A stretch of DNA of 64,000 nt, taken from contig NZ_CAJYVQ010000011.1 of assembly GCF_913778665.1 (NCBI RefSeq), positions 310,001 to 374,000 of the forward strand, written 5' to 3'. Both the position numbers and the translations under genes were made by a program. The DNA comes from an uncultured Stenotrophomonas sp. (lineage in GTDB: Bacteria; Pseudomonadota; Gammaproteobacteria; Xanthomonadales; Xanthomonadaceae). The notes under the pieces were generated by a model. It saw only the letters and a program-made list of their open reading frames with translations. It ran no database searches and was not told the origin of the DNA. This document shows, piece after piece, positions 37,173-48,368 of this stretch (its first letter is position 1; each line of letters opens with the position of its first letter).

Positions 37173-37210
37173 GGCTGTTTGCCTTCGTATTGCGTGCGTG
37201 GCGGATGTAC

Positions 37211-37230
37211 AGCCGAGCTCATGCTCGGCT
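37211..37230. repeat. REP-like palindrome between nrdA and nrdB
   Basis: AGCCGAGC-TCAT-GCTCGGCT forms an 8-bp stem with a 4-base loop in the 110-base nrdA-nrdB gap. It has the same arms as the elements flanking mntR-mntH and may set relative subunit expression. Confidence 0.65.
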
Positions 37231-37282
37231 GCTCTTCGCGTCTGGGCCCAGCGCGGGGCCGGCTCTGCAGGGGACGCAGCAA

Positions 37283-39646
37283 TCAGCTGGCGCACCACTC
37301 GCATTCGCTGATGTCGATGTCGTTGGAGCGCACGTAGTAGGTGGTCTTCAGTCCCTCGCGCCACGCTGTCAGATGCAGCTCCAACAGCGTGCTGGCGCGG
37401 ATGGTGCTGGGTACGTACAGGTTGAAGCTGATCGACTGGTCGACATGGCGCTGCCGGCGTGCGTTCTGGCGCACGCTGGCGAACTGGTCGACCTTGTAGG
37501 CGCCCTTCTCGTAGTACGGCCAGGTGTCCAGCGACAGGCCCGGCGCAGCGACAGGACGCCGGAAATCCTTCTTTTCCTCGTAGTAGAACGCGCCGTAGAT
37601 CGGGTCGATCGATGCAGTGGAACCGGCGATCTGCGCGGTGCTCATGTTCGGCGCCACCGCCAGCAGCCAGCCGTTGCGCAGGCCGTGGGTGGCGACCTCG
37701 CGCGCCAGGCTTTCCCAGGCGGCGCCACTGTAGTCACGGTCGCTGAAGTAGCGCCCGTTGTGCCAGTCGCTGCCGGTGAACATCGGGTAGCTGCCCTTTT
37801 CCTTCGCCAGTTGCGCACTGGCCTGGATGGTCAGGAAATTGATGCGCTCATACAGGCGGTCGGCCAGCTGCTCGGCGTCCGGCGATTCCCAATGGATCGC
37901 CTGCTGCGCCAGCAGGTGATGCCAGCCGAACGTGCCCAGGCCGATGGCGCGGTACTTGTGGTTGGTGATCGTGGCCTGCGGCACCGGTAGCGCGTTGAGG
38001 TCGATCACATTGTCGAGCATTCGCACCTGGATCGGAATCAGGCGTTCCAGCACATCGGTGGCCAGCAGGTCATCCGGCGCACTGATCGCCCGGCCGAGGT
38101 TGATCGAGGACAGGTTGCAGACCACGAAGTCGCCGGCGCGGCGGGTGGTGACGATCTGGTCGCCGCTGACGATCTCCTGGATCATCCGCGTCGGGCTCAT
38201 GTTTTGCAGGATCTCGGTGCACAGGTTGCTGGAATACACCATGCCCGCGTGCTTGTTCGGGTTCCTGCGGTTGACCTCGTCGCGATAGAACAGGAACGGG
38301 TTTCCGGTCTCCAGCTGGCTGAGCATGATCCGCTTGAACAGGTCGATCGCCTTCACCGTGCGGCGGCTGATGCGTTCGTCGGCCACCAGTTCCGCATAGC
38401 GGTCGCGGAAGCTGCCCGATCCGCGCGTCTCATCGTAGAAGTCCTGCAGGTACCAGCCCTTGGCACTCTTCACTTCGTGCGGATCGAACAGGTACCAGTC
38501 GGCGCGGCGCTCCACCGCCTCCATGAACAGGTCTGGCACGCACACCGAGGTAAACACGTCGTGCGCGCGCAGGCGCTGGTCGCCATTGTTCAGGCGCAGG
38601 TCGAGGAAGGCTTCGATATCGCGGTGCCAGATATCCAGGTACACCGCCACCGCGCCCTTGCGCTGACCGAGCTGGTCCACCGATACGGCAGTGTTGTTGA
38701 GCTGCTTGATCCACGGCACCACGCCGCCGGAGGAACTGGGTACACCGCGTATCGGTGCGCCGCTGCTGCGCACATAGCCCAGGTACGCGCCCACGCCACC
38801 GCCATGCTTCGAAACACGGGCGATATCGGTATTGGAGTCATAGATGCCCTGCAGGCTGTCGTCCACCGTGTCGATGAAGCAGCTCGACAACTGCCCACCG
38901 ACCTTTCCGGCGTTGGCCAGGGTCGGCGTGGCCACCGTCATGTACAGGTTGGACAGCGCCCAGTACGCCTCGCCGACCAGCTGCATGCGCCGCTCGCGCG
39001 GCTTTTCCTCCTGCATCAGGTACAGCGCGATGGTCAGCCAGCGCTCCTGCGGCAGTTCGTAGACCTCGCGACTGCGATCGCTGGCCAGATAGCGCGTGGC
39101 CAGCAGGTACAGGCCGTTGTAGGCAAACAGGCGATCACGCTCCGGCTCGATCATGTCGCCGGCCTGCTGCAGTTCTTCCTTGGAATAGCAGCGCAGGATG
39201 TCGTTGCTGTAGATGCCGCGGTCGGCCAGGCTTTCCTGCAGGCCCACATACGACCCGTATTTCAGGCTGACATCGTAGAAGCGGTTTCGGCTGGCGCGCT
39301 TGTACAGGCGGCGCAGGTAGATGCGTGCGGCGAACTGCTCCCACTCCGGCGCGACCAGGTCAACGCGCGACTCGGCCTCGCGGATCAGCAGATCGACCAG
39401 GTCGTCGGCACTGAGGCTGGGCTTGCGCTCGACCATCGCCTGCACCACGCGGCGGTAGTCGCTCACATCCAGCTGCGGGAACTCGGCGTGCACGTTATCG
39501 ATGCTCCGTTGCAGGCGCTCGGCGTCGAACGGCAGGCGGCGGTTGCCGGCCTCCTTGGTGATCCAGGTCGGCACACGCTCGCCACCGGCGCGCAAAACGT
39601 CGCCAGCGCCGGCCAGATCGGCCACGCGGAAGGTACTGTCAGTCAT
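37283..39646 (-). CDS. nrdA: Class I ribonucleotide reductase large subunit
   Basis: NrdA reduces ribonucleoside diphosphates to deoxyribonucleotides. The 787-residue protein has an N-terminal ATP-cone-like region (VPTWITKEAGNRRLPFDAERLQRSI), active-site cysteines in GGQLSSCFIDTV and SSNLCTEI, and the redox pair at the very C-terminus, CEWCAS. The barrel loop PNMSTAQIAGSTASIDPIY is also typical. ATG 39646 is chosen because homology begins there and the upstream frame is Arg/Pro-rich. It is the first gene of the nrd operon; the long upstream region holds tandem NrdR-like boxes. Confidence 0.95.
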   Translation of the reverse strand: MTDSTFRVADLAGAGDVLRAGGERVPTWITKEAGNRRLPFDAERLQRSIDNVHAEFPQLDVSDYRRVVQAMVERKPSLSADDLVDLLIREAESRVDLVAPEWEQFAARIYLRRLYKRASRNRFYDVSLKYGSYVGLQESLADRGIYSNDILRCYSKEELQQAGDMIEPERDRLFAYNGLYLLATRYLASDRSREVYELPQERWLTIALYLMQEEKPRERRMQLVGEAYWALSNLYMTVATPTLANAGKVGGQLSSCFIDTVDDSLQGIYDSNTDIARVSKHGGGVGAYLGYVRSSGAPIRGVPSSSGGVVPWIKQLNNTAVSVDQLGQRKGAVAVYLDIWHRDIEAFLDLRLNNGDQRLRAHDVFTSVCVPDLFMEAVERRADWYLFDPHEVKSAKGWYLQDFYDETRGSGSFRDRYAELVADERISRRTVKAIDLFKRIMLSQLETGNPFLFYRDEVNRRNPNKHAGMVYSSNLCTEILQNMSPTRMIQEIVSGDQIVTTRRAGDFVVCNLSSINLGRAISAPDDLLATDVLERLIPIQVRMLDNVIDLNALPVPQATITNHKYRAIGLGTFGWHHLLAQQAIHWESPDAEQLADRLYERINFLTIQASAQLAKEKGSYPMFTGSDWHNGRYFSDRDYSGAAWESLAREVATHGLRNGWLLAVAPNMSTAQIAGSTASIDPIYGAFYYEEKKDFRRPVAAPGLSLDTWPYYEKGAYKVDQFASVRQNARRQRHVDQSISFNLYVPSTIRASTLLELHLTAWREGLKTTYYVRSNDIDISECEWCAS

Positions 39647-39670
39647 GGTGGTGGAACTCCAGGCTCGCAC

Positions 39671-39749
39671 GCGCGTTGGCGGTCGATGCCGTGGCGGCCC
39701 TGCACGCGATACCGGCGCACGGGGCGGTCGGGGTGGGATGCCAACGCGC
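39671..39749 (-). promoter_or_regulatory. Inverted repeat in the nrdA leader
   Basis: GCGCGTTGGC (39671-39680) and GCCAACGCGC (39740-39749) form a perfect 10-bp pairing that ends 24 bases before the nrdA start. The loop is 59 bases. It may be an mRNA structure affecting translation; I recognise no riboswitch in it. Confidence 0.4.
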
Positions 39750-39916
39750 GGGAACACCAGACCGTCGGCAACTGCCTGCGCCTGCGGCCGGTATCCGGGC
39801 CGTGGGGGCGATCTGGGTCCGCGCGATGGCGGCCGCGTCGAGACGGCAAGCCTTCAGGGGCGGGCCGCGGGACGTTTGCTGCATGTCCGGCGGCGGCGGC
39901 TGACCGGGGGTGACAG

Positions 39917-39964
39917 CCACAACATAGTGGGGATATCCCGAACCGTCAACACAAGATGCGGTAA
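39917..39964 (-). promoter_or_regulatory. Tandem NrdR-like boxes upstream of nrdA
   Basis: Two 16-bp sites on the minus strand resemble the NrdR box ACACWATATATWGTGT: TTACCGCATCTTGTGT (39949-39964, 10 of 16) and CCCCACTATGTTGTGG (39917-39932, 11 of 16). Their spacing of 32 bp, three helical turns, is what NrdR boxes usually show. They form an AT-rich island in the 434-base gap between nrdA and the oxidoreductase gene. Confidence 0.55.
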
Positions 39965-40080
39965 TCACGACCTGCCGCGACCATCCGTCGCAGAATGCCG
40001 TGTTGCACTGCTGCCGCCTTGTCGACAGCGCCTGCGGCCCCAGTTCGATACAACCTCCCCTTTCCCTTGGAACATCCCCC

Positions 40081-41058
40081 ATGCGCGCAGCCTTGTATTC
40101 CTCCTTCGGCAATCCGGCCGATGTCCTGGCCGTCGGCGAAACGGCCCTGCCCGAACCCGGCCCGGGCGAAGTGCGCATCCGCACCGTGCTGGCCTCGATC
40201 CACAACCACGATCTGCTGACCGTGCGCGGCCTCTACGGCTACAAGCCGACGCTGCCGGCAATCGGCGGCAGTGAAGCGCTGGGGGTGATCGATGCCCTTG
40301 GAGAAGGTGTCGACGGCCTGCAGATCGGCCAGCGCGTCGCCGCAGCTTCGGTACACGGCACCTGGGCCGAAGCGTTCATCGCACCGGCGCGGATGGTGAT
40401 TCCCATGCCGGAGGCGATCCCCGACGAAATGGCCGCACAGCTGATCGCCATGCCGCTGAGCGCGTTGATGCTGCTGGAATTCCTGCACGTCGAAGCGGGC
40501 CAGTGGATCGTGCAGAACACCGCCAATGGCGCCGTCGGCAAGTCGCTGGCGATGCTGGCGCGGGCGCGTGGCGTGCATGTGGCCAACCTGGTGCGCAATG
40601 CGGATGCCGTCGCACAGTTGGAGGCGCTGGGTATCAATCATGTGTTCGACACCTCGGTGGACGGCTGGAAGGATCGCGTGCGCAAAGTCACTGGCGAAGC
40701 ACAGGCGGCGGCCGCCGTGGACTCCATCGGCGGCGACGCCAGCGGTGATCTGGTCGACCTGCTCGGCCACAACGGCACGCTGGTGTCGTTCGGGGTGATG
40801 AGCGGTGAGCCGATGCGCATTCCCGCCGGCGGCCTGATCTACAAGGAGGCCACGGTAAAGGGCTTCTGGGGCAGCAAGGTCAGCCAGGCGATGGCGGTGG
40901 AGGACAAGCGCCGGCTGGTCGGCGAACTGCTGAAGCGTGCGGCGAGCGGCGAACTGACCCTGCCGGTGGAGCAGATCTTCGCACTGGACGACATCGTCCA
41001 GGCAGCGAAGGCCGGTGCCGGTTCGGGACGCAACGGCAAGGTGCTGCTGCGGCCGTGA
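40081..41058 (+). CDS. Zinc-less quinone oxidoreductase-like MDR protein
   Basis: The 325-residue protein belongs to the medium-chain dehydrogenase superfamily, quinone oxidoreductase/trans-2-enoyl reductase branch. The N-terminal GroES-like part contains PTLPAIGGSEALGVIDALG. The cofactor motif lies in VQNTANGAVGKSLAMLARARG. No zinc-ligand cysteines are seen. It reduces quinones or enoyl compounds with NADPH; the substrate is unknown. ATG 40081 follows a weak purine-rich site. A long perfect hairpin follows the stop. Confidence 0.88.
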   Translation: MRAALYSSFGNPADVLAVGETALPEPGPGEVRIRTVLASIHNHDLLTVRGLYGYKPTLPAIGGSEALGVIDALGEGVDGLQIGQRVAAASVHGTWAEAFIAPARMVIPMPEAIPDEMAAQLIAMPLSALMLLEFLHVEAGQWIVQNTANGAVGKSLAMLARARGVHVANLVRNADAVAQLEALGINHVFDTSVDGWKDRVRKVTGEAQAAAAVDSIGGDASGDLVDLLGHNGTLVSFGVMSGEPMRIPAGGLIYKEATVKGFWGSKVSQAMAVEDKRRLVGELLKRAASGELTLPVEQIFALDDIVQAAKAGAGSGRNGKVLLRP

Positions 41059-41071
41059 TGGCTGGGCAACC

Positions 41072-41110
41072 GGGGTCAGATCCCTTTCCAACGGAAAGGG
41101 ATCTGACCCC
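41072..41110. repeat. 18-bp perfect palindrome after the oxidoreductase gene
   Basis: GGGGTCAGATCCCTTTCC and its exact complement are separated by AAC, 13 bases after the stop codon. GGGGTCAGATCC palindromes are common extragenic repeats in xanthomonads. It probably ends the transcript or protects its 3' end. A second small hairpin (TGCGGACC/GGTCCGCA) follows at 41119-41138. Confidence 0.75.
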
Positions 41111-41259
41111 CAAGAGGCGTGCGGACCAACGGTCCGCAACCACCGAGCCGGTTCGTTAAGAACCTGTGATGTATAACTGAATGCGCTTTCGTCATTGGAA
41201 GGCGCATGTAACTGCATGCGGTACTGACGGCTCCTCCCCCGTTCGGCGTTGTCGCTTCC

Positions 41260-43887
<2,628 letters not shown>

Positions 43888-43897
43888 TTGTCACTGC

Positions 43898-43921
43898 AGA
43901 GCCGAGCGCGGGCTCGGCTCT
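43898..43921. terminator. 10-bp REP-like hairpin after the TonB receptor gene
   Basis: AGAGCCGAGC-GCGG-GCTCGGCTCT is a perfect 10-bp stem 11 bases after the stop codon. It has SMAG-like arms and probably ends or protects the transcript between two convergent genes. Confidence 0.65.
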
Positions 43922-43924
43922 ACA

Positions 43925-43955
43925 GGTGGGTGCAGACCCATGGTCCGCACCCACC
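43925..43955. terminator. Second hairpin between convergent genes
   Basis: GGTGGGTGC and GCACCCACC pair around an inner GACC/GGTC stem. It directly follows the SMAG-like hairpin and abuts the 3' end of the transporter gene, so the pair can serve both directions. Confidence 0.55.
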
Positions 43956-43958
43956 GCA

Positions 43959-45938
43959 TCACCGGCTCAGGTGCAGGAACTGCAGGTGCCGTTCGTACTG
44001 GCTGATGATGTCGTTGATGATCTGCTTGCGGCTGTAGCCGACCAGGTCGTAATCCTGGCTGCCTTCGAACAGGTGCACCTCGGCGCGGTAGTAACGCTGG
44101 TTGCGCAGTTGCTGCGCGGCGAACGACGGGGTCAGGTAGCCGCTGAGGATCACCCGGTACAGGAAGTCCTGCTGCTCGCCGTGGTTGACCGTCAGCTCCA
44201 TGTCGCCCGCTTCGAAGCGCGTGGACACATCCCAGCCCTGCCCGCGCAGCTGCTCGGCCACCGCCTCCATCGCCGGCTTCACCGTGTCATCCATGAAGCG
44301 GTAGACCTGGTCGCGCACCGGGAAATGCATGGCCTGGCTCAGGCGCTGGCGCCAGCCCTGGTGGTGGCGATCGTCTCCGATCAGCGGCGACGGCCGGTAC
44401 TGCAGCGCGCGCTTGCGGTGCGACTCGTCACTGAAGGCGCGGGTCAGCCCCCACATCATCAACAGCAGGATCGCCGAGAACGGCAACGACGCCAGCACCA
44501 CCGCCGATTTCAGTGCGTCAATACTGCCCGCCAGCAACAGGCCTGCCGTCAGTACCGCGATCACCGTGCCCCAGAACACGCGCAGCCAGCGCGGGCCATC
44601 GTCCTCGGGCGAGCCGCCGTGCGACGACAGCGTGGACAGCACCACCGCACCGGAATCAGCCGAGGTCACGAAGAAGATGAAACTGACCAGCACGGTCACC
44701 GCAATCACCGTGCGGCTCCACGGGTAGCCGTCCAGCAATGCGTACAGCACCGTCGGTGGGTCATCCACCGCCAGCTGTGCCAGCTGCTGCTGGCCGTGGT
44801 GCAGTACCTGGTCCAGTGCGCTGTTGCCGAAGATCGACAACCACGCCAGGGTGAAGCCAAGCGGGATCAGCAGTACGCCAAACACGAATTCGCGGATGGT
44901 GCGTCCGCGCGAGATACGTGCGATGAACAAGCCCACGAACGGTGCCCAGCCGATCCACCACGCCCAGTAGAACACCGTCCAGCCGCCCAGCCATTCGGGG
45001 CGGCCGCCGTAGGCATACACATCGAAACTCTTGCCGACCACGCTGCCCAGGTAATCGCCCAGGTTCTGCATCAGCGTGCTGAACAGGTACTGCGTCGGCC
45101 CGGCAAACAGCATGAACAGCACCAGCGCGATCGCAAGCAGCATGTTGATGTTGGCCATCCAGCGCACGCCCTTCTCCACCCCGGAGACCGCCACGGCCAC
45201 CGCCGCGCCCATCATCGCCACCACCAGGATGATCTGGACCAGGTTGGAATGCGGGATGTTGAACAGGTGTGCCAGGCCGGCATTGAGGTGCAGCACCCCG
45301 AAGCCCATGTCTGCCCCGATGCCGAACACGGTGGCGACGATGCCCAGCGCGTCCACGGTGTAGCCTATCGGGCCGTTGATGCGCTTGCCGATCAGCGGGT
45401 ACAGCGCCGAGCGCAGCGCCAGCGGCAGGTTGTGGCGGTAGGCGAAGTAGGCCATCGCCATCGCCGCCAGCGCGAATACACCCCAGCCATGCAGGCCCCA
45501 ATGCAGGAACAGCAGCTGCATGGCCTGGCGCGCACCGGCCTCGCCCGCCGCCGGATCGCCCTGCGGCGGCTGCAGGTAGTGGGTCAGCGGTTCGGAAACG
45601 CAGAAGAAGAACAGCGTGATGCTGATGCCGGCGGCGAACAGCATGCCGGCCCAGGAAAGGTAACTGAACTCCGGCTCGTCATGGTCGGCGCCGAGCTTGA
45701 TGCCACCATACTTGGACAGCGCCACGCCGACCACGAACACCAGGTACAGGGTCATCGCCAGCAGGTAGTACCAGCCAACGTTGAGTGCGGCCCAGTCCTG
45801 TGCCTTCAGCAGAAGGCGGCCTGCGCCCAGCGGGAACAGGCTGACGAACAGCGCGAACGCCACGACAACGATCGCCGCGAAGGCGAACACAGGCCGAAGG
45901 GTGCGCACCGGGGATTGTTGCGGCTCCAGTACTTCCAT
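43959..45938 (-). CDS. BCCT-family transporter (BetT-like)
   Basis: The 659-residue inner-membrane protein has about twelve hydrophobic segments and BCCT landmarks: LHWGLHGWGVFALAAMAMAY, GIGADMGFGVLHLN, and VFYWAWWIGWAPFVGLFIAR, the tryptophan-rich segment that binds trimethylammonium groups. It also has a long cytoplasmic C-terminal region of about 160 residues, as in proton-coupled choline carrier BetT. Choline or betaine is the likely substrate. No betaine synthesis genes are next to it, so it may serve osmoprotectant uptake alone. Confidence 0.92.
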   Translation of the reverse strand: MEVLEPQQSPVRTLRPVFAFAAIVVVAFALFVSLFPLGAGRLLLKAQDWAALNVGWYYLLAMTLYLVFVVGVALSKYGGIKLGADHDEPEFSYLSWAGMLFAAGISITLFFFCVSEPLTHYLQPPQGDPAAGEAGARQAMQLLFLHWGLHGWGVFALAAMAMAYFAYRHNLPLALRSALYPLIGKRINGPIGYTVDALGIVATVFGIGADMGFGVLHLNAGLAHLFNIPHSNLVQIILVVAMMGAAVAVAVSGVEKGVRWMANINMLLAIALVLFMLFAGPTQYLFSTLMQNLGDYLGSVVGKSFDVYAYGGRPEWLGGWTVFYWAWWIGWAPFVGLFIARISRGRTIREFVFGVLLIPLGFTLAWLSIFGNSALDQVLHHGQQQLAQLAVDDPPTVLYALLDGYPWSRTVIAVTVLVSFIFFVTSADSGAVVLSTLSSHGGSPEDDGPRWLRVFWGTVIAVLTAGLLLAGSIDALKSAVVLASLPFSAILLLMMWGLTRAFSDESHRKRALQYRPSPLIGDDRHHQGWRQRLSQAMHFPVRDQVYRFMDDTVKPAMEAVAEQLRGQGWDVSTRFEAGDMELTVNHGEQQDFLYRVILSGYLTPSFAAQQLRNQRYYRAEVHLFEGSQDYDLVGYSRKQIINDIISQYERHLQFLHLSR

Positions 45939-46134
45939 GGGGCGGCGTTCTCCGGTAGATCAAAGGGTTAGCCGACCGATTCTGTCTGAACCGCAGTGGA
46001 CGGCGCATGAAGTTGCGGCCCGCGGTCACGGGCCTGTCCGGCCGTTCCGTGGTATCACGCGCGCGCTGCAGTGCACGCTTGCCCGCCAGGTGCGCGCGGA
46101 CCACCCATGAGGCGGGCACGCGCGCACTCGCCGA

Positions 46135-46515
46135 TCACGACATCGCGTGCACCGCACACAGCTTGTTGCCATCCGGGTCACGCAGATAGGCCAGGAACAG
46201 CTGGCGACCGGCCATGTTGCGGATACCGGCAGGATCTTCTATGGCGGTGCCGCCGTGGGCGACACCGGCTTCCTGCCATGCGCATACGGCCTCTGCACTA
46301 CCCAGGCTGAAGCCGATGGTGCCGCCGTTGGCATGGCACGCCGGCTGCCCATCGATCGGTGCAGTCACACCGAACATCCGCCCATCCTTGAAGTACAGCA
46401 GTCGGCCCTTTTCGTCGAATATGCCCGCTCGTGCCCCCATCGCGGCGAACAGGGCGTCGTAGAAGCGACGCGCGGCCTCCATGTCGTTCGTTCCTACGGT
46501 GATGTGGCTGAACAT
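46135..46515 (-). CDS. VOC-family (glyoxalase/bleomycin-resistance-like) protein
   Basis: The 126-residue protein shows the vicinal oxygen chelate pattern: MFSHITVGTNDMEAARRFYD at the start and LRDPDGNKLCAVHA at the end. Metal ligand positions include the His in HITVG and the Glu-equivalent position near the C-terminus, which here is occupied differently (KLCAVH), so metal binding is uncertain. Function is unknown. ATG 46515 begins the canonical N-terminus. Confidence 0.85.
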   Translation of the reverse strand: MFSHITVGTNDMEAARRFYDALFAAMGARAGIFDEKGRLLYFKDGRMFGVTAPIDGQPACHANGGTIGFSLGSAEAVCAWQEAGVAHGGTAIEDPAGIRNMAGRQLFLAYLRDPDGNKLCAVHAMS

Positions 46516-46611
46516 GCGGGCACTCCGTGTGGAAAACTGCAGTGTCGATGAGCAAGGGCGACTTCGCAAATCGCTGCACCATCGCCGCCCGGCTCACGAT
46601 AAGGCCTGCTG

Positions 46612-46935
46612 CTACTTGGCGGTACTGAGCAGCAGCACCGCCACGGTCACCAGGCCGATGCCGATCCAGCCCATCGGGCGCAGGCGGTTGCCGAACAGCA
46701 GGCGGCCGCAGGTGGCGGTACCGATCACGCCAATCGCACCCCACATCGCATAGGCGGTGGCCAGGTCCATGTAACGCACCGCCTGGCCAAGCAGGACGAA
46801 GGCGATCCAGACCATGACGATCGCGCCGACACCCCAGCGCCAGCGGCGGAAACCTTCCGACTTGGCCACCATCATGTTGGCGGCGACATCGATCAGTGCA
46901 GAACAGATCACGAAAAACAGGGCCAGGGTATTCAT
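46612..46935 (-). CDS. SMR-family transporter subunit (MdtI-like)
   Basis: The 107-residue protein has four membrane segments with the small multidrug resistance pattern, ATAYAMWGAIGVIGTATCGRLL in segment 3. The usual membrane Glu of segment 1 is replaced (ALIDVAANMMV has Asp), as is common in the MdtI-type partner of a two-gene SMR pump. It overlaps the mdtJ-like gene (TGATG). MdtJI of E. coli exports spermidine, but drug or guanidinium substrates are also possible. Confidence 0.85.
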   Translation of the reverse strand: MNTLALFFVICSALIDVAANMMVAKSEGFRRWRWGVGAIVMVWIAFVLLGQAVRYMDLATAYAMWGAIGVIGTATCGRLLFGNRLRPMGWIGIGLVTVAVLLLSTAK

Positions 46936-47288
46936 CAGTGCGCCTCCCCGAGGGTGACACAGACGATGCCGACCACCGCCAGTACCAGGCCGGCCAGCTG
47001 CTGCAGCGACAGGCTCTCACCGAACAGCGTAAGGCCGACCACGGTCAACAGCGTCAGGCCCAGGCCTTCCCACACCGCGTAGGCCACGCCCACGGCGATG
47101 CGGCGCACCGACAGGGCCAGGAAGTAGTAGGACAGCGCCAGCGCGCCGGCCATGATCAGGTAGCCGGTCCAGCCGCCGTCGCGGGCGGCGTGGGCCATGA
47201 ACGAGGTGCCGACCACTTCGGCGACGATCGCCACGGTCAAGCAGGCCCAAGCGACCAGCGGGCCGCGGGCGGGGACAGTACGGGACAT
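46935..47288 (-). CDS. SMR-family transporter subunit (MdtJ-like)
   Basis: The 117-residue protein has four membrane segments. Segment 1 carries the conserved glutamate (TVAIVAEVVGTSFMAHA) and segment 3 the motif VAYAVWEGLGLTLLTVVG. It pairs with the MdtI-like protein as a hetero-oligomer. It is the first gene of the pair; a LysR-type gene is divergent, with 160 bases of hairpin-rich DNA between. Confidence 0.87.
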   Translation of the reverse strand: MSRTVPARGPLVAWACLTVAIVAEVVGTSFMAHAARDGGWTGYLIMAGALALSYYFLALSVRRIAVGVAYAVWEGLGLTLLTVVGLTLFGESLSLQQLAGLVLAVVGIVCVTLGEAH

Positions 47289-47315
47289 GTGAAACTCCTT
47301 GCGGGACGGGGATCC

Positions 47316-47379
47316 TGCCCCGCCATCAGTACATCCACGCCGTGCGTGGATGATCCGTAACGCCCCGCTGACAGGGGCG
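47316..47379. repeat. Cluster of three hairpins in the SMR/LysR divergent gap
   Basis: ATCCACGC-CGT-GCGTGGAT (47333-47351) is a perfect 8-bp stem, a common extragenic palindrome of Stenotrophomonas. It is flanked by CGGGG/CCCCG (near 47317-47332) and CGCCCC/GGGGCG (47361-47379). All lie in the untranslated leader of the SMR genes. Confidence 0.55.
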
Positions 47380-47448
47380 ACGGCGGCCAGTATCATCGCT
47401 TTTTACGGTCGATTCAAAATAGATTCCATCGACAGGAGCGATGGATGA

Positions 47449-48300
47449 ATGCCCTACTCCCCTGAATCCCTGCAAGCATTCGTCGAAGCGGCCGCGCTGG
47501 GCTCGTTCTCGGCAGCCGCGCGCCGGTTGCACAAGACCCAGTCGACAGTCAGCACCGCCATCGCCCACCTGGAGGCGGACCTCGGCGTCAGCCTGTTCGA
47601 CCGCAGCGGGCGCTACCCGCAGCTGACCGAAGCCGGGCGCCAGGTGCTCGGCCATGCGCAGGAAATCCTCGCCGCCGATGCGCGGCTGCAGCAGTTGAGC
47701 GTGCGCTTGGCAGCGCCGGTCGAAGCGCGGCTGACCGTAGTGTTCTCCGATGTGTACCAGCTCGATCCAGCGCAGCGTGTGCTGCAGCGCTTTGCCGAGG
47801 CGTTCCCGGAAATCGAACTGGAATGGCTGGATGCCGAAGGCGATGACGTGCTGGAGCTGGTCGCCAGCCGCCGCGCCGCGCTGGGCCTGTTACCGCGACA
47901 GGAACACTATCCGGACGGGCTGGTGGCCCGGCCGTTGGCCCATCACAGCGAACTGTCGGTGTATGTGGCACGCGGCCATCCGCTGGCCAGCGCCGGCCGT
48001 CGCGCCGCTGCACAACTGGCGCGGCATCGGCAGGTGCGCCTGAGCGCGGAAGTCGATCAATCGCGCGTGGCCACCGGCCTGGCCTGGACCGCCACCGATT
48101 ACCTGATGGTGATGGAGATGGCCGAGGACGGCATCGGCTGGGCTGAGCTGCCACGCGCGCTGGTACAGCGCTACGACCGCGGGCAGCTGGTGGAACTGAC
48201 CCTGCCCGGCTGGCCGCGACGCATCCACAGCGATCTGCTGTGGCGCCGCGACACGCCGCCGGGGCCGGCCGCTCTGTGGTGGGCCGACGCGCTTGGATGA
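47449..48300 (+). CDS. LysR-type regulator, divergent from the SMR pair
   Basis: The 283-residue protein has an N-terminal helix-turn-helix (FSAAARRLHKTQSTVSTAIAHLE) and an effector domain from about residue 90 (LTVVFSDVYQLDPAQRVLQRF). Its divergent placement suggests it controls the SMR pump genes. A CAGGAGCG site precedes ATG 47449. The effector is unknown. It ends next to a long imperfect palindrome shared with the convergent peptidase gene. Confidence 0.88.
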   Translation: MPYSPESLQAFVEAAALGSFSAAARRLHKTQSTVSTAIAHLEADLGVSLFDRSGRYPQLTEAGRQVLGHAQEILAADARLQQLSVRLAAPVEARLTVVFSDVYQLDPAQRVLQRFAEAFPEIELEWLDAEGDDVLELVASRRAALGLLPRQEHYPDGLVARPLAHHSELSVYVARGHPLASAGRRAAAQLARHRQVRLSAEVDQSRVATGLAWTATDYLMVMEMAEDGIGWAELPRALVQRYDRGQLVELTLPGWPRRIHSDLLWRRDTPPGPAALWWADALG

Positions 48301-48301
48301 G

Positions 48302-48365
48302 GTAGTGCCGGCCGCTGGCCGGCAATCCCATCGCACCGTGGTTGCCGGCCAGCGGACGGCACTAC
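48302..48365. terminator. Long palindrome between convergent genes
   Basis: GTAGTGCCG plus CCGCTGGCCGGCAA pair with TTGCCGGCCAGCGG plus CGGCACTAC, giving a 23-bp stem broken by one mismatch (G/A) and a 16-base loop. GTAGTGCCGGCC palindromes are typical of extragenic repeats in Stenotrophomonas. It can end both converging transcripts. Confidence 0.75.
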
Positions 48366-48368
48366 CAA

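Noticed and set aside
41111..41259. Fur site before the first TonB receptor
   Set aside because: No 19-bp match of useful quality was found in this interval.
43926..45971. Gln/His-rich plus-strand frame opposite the BCCT gene
   Set aside because: Shadow of a membrane-protein gene; the composition is an artefact of complementing hydrophobic codons.
47289..47448. Guanidine-II (mini-ykkC) riboswitch
   Set aside because: Hairpins are present, but not the pair of stems with ACGR loops; left as a question only.
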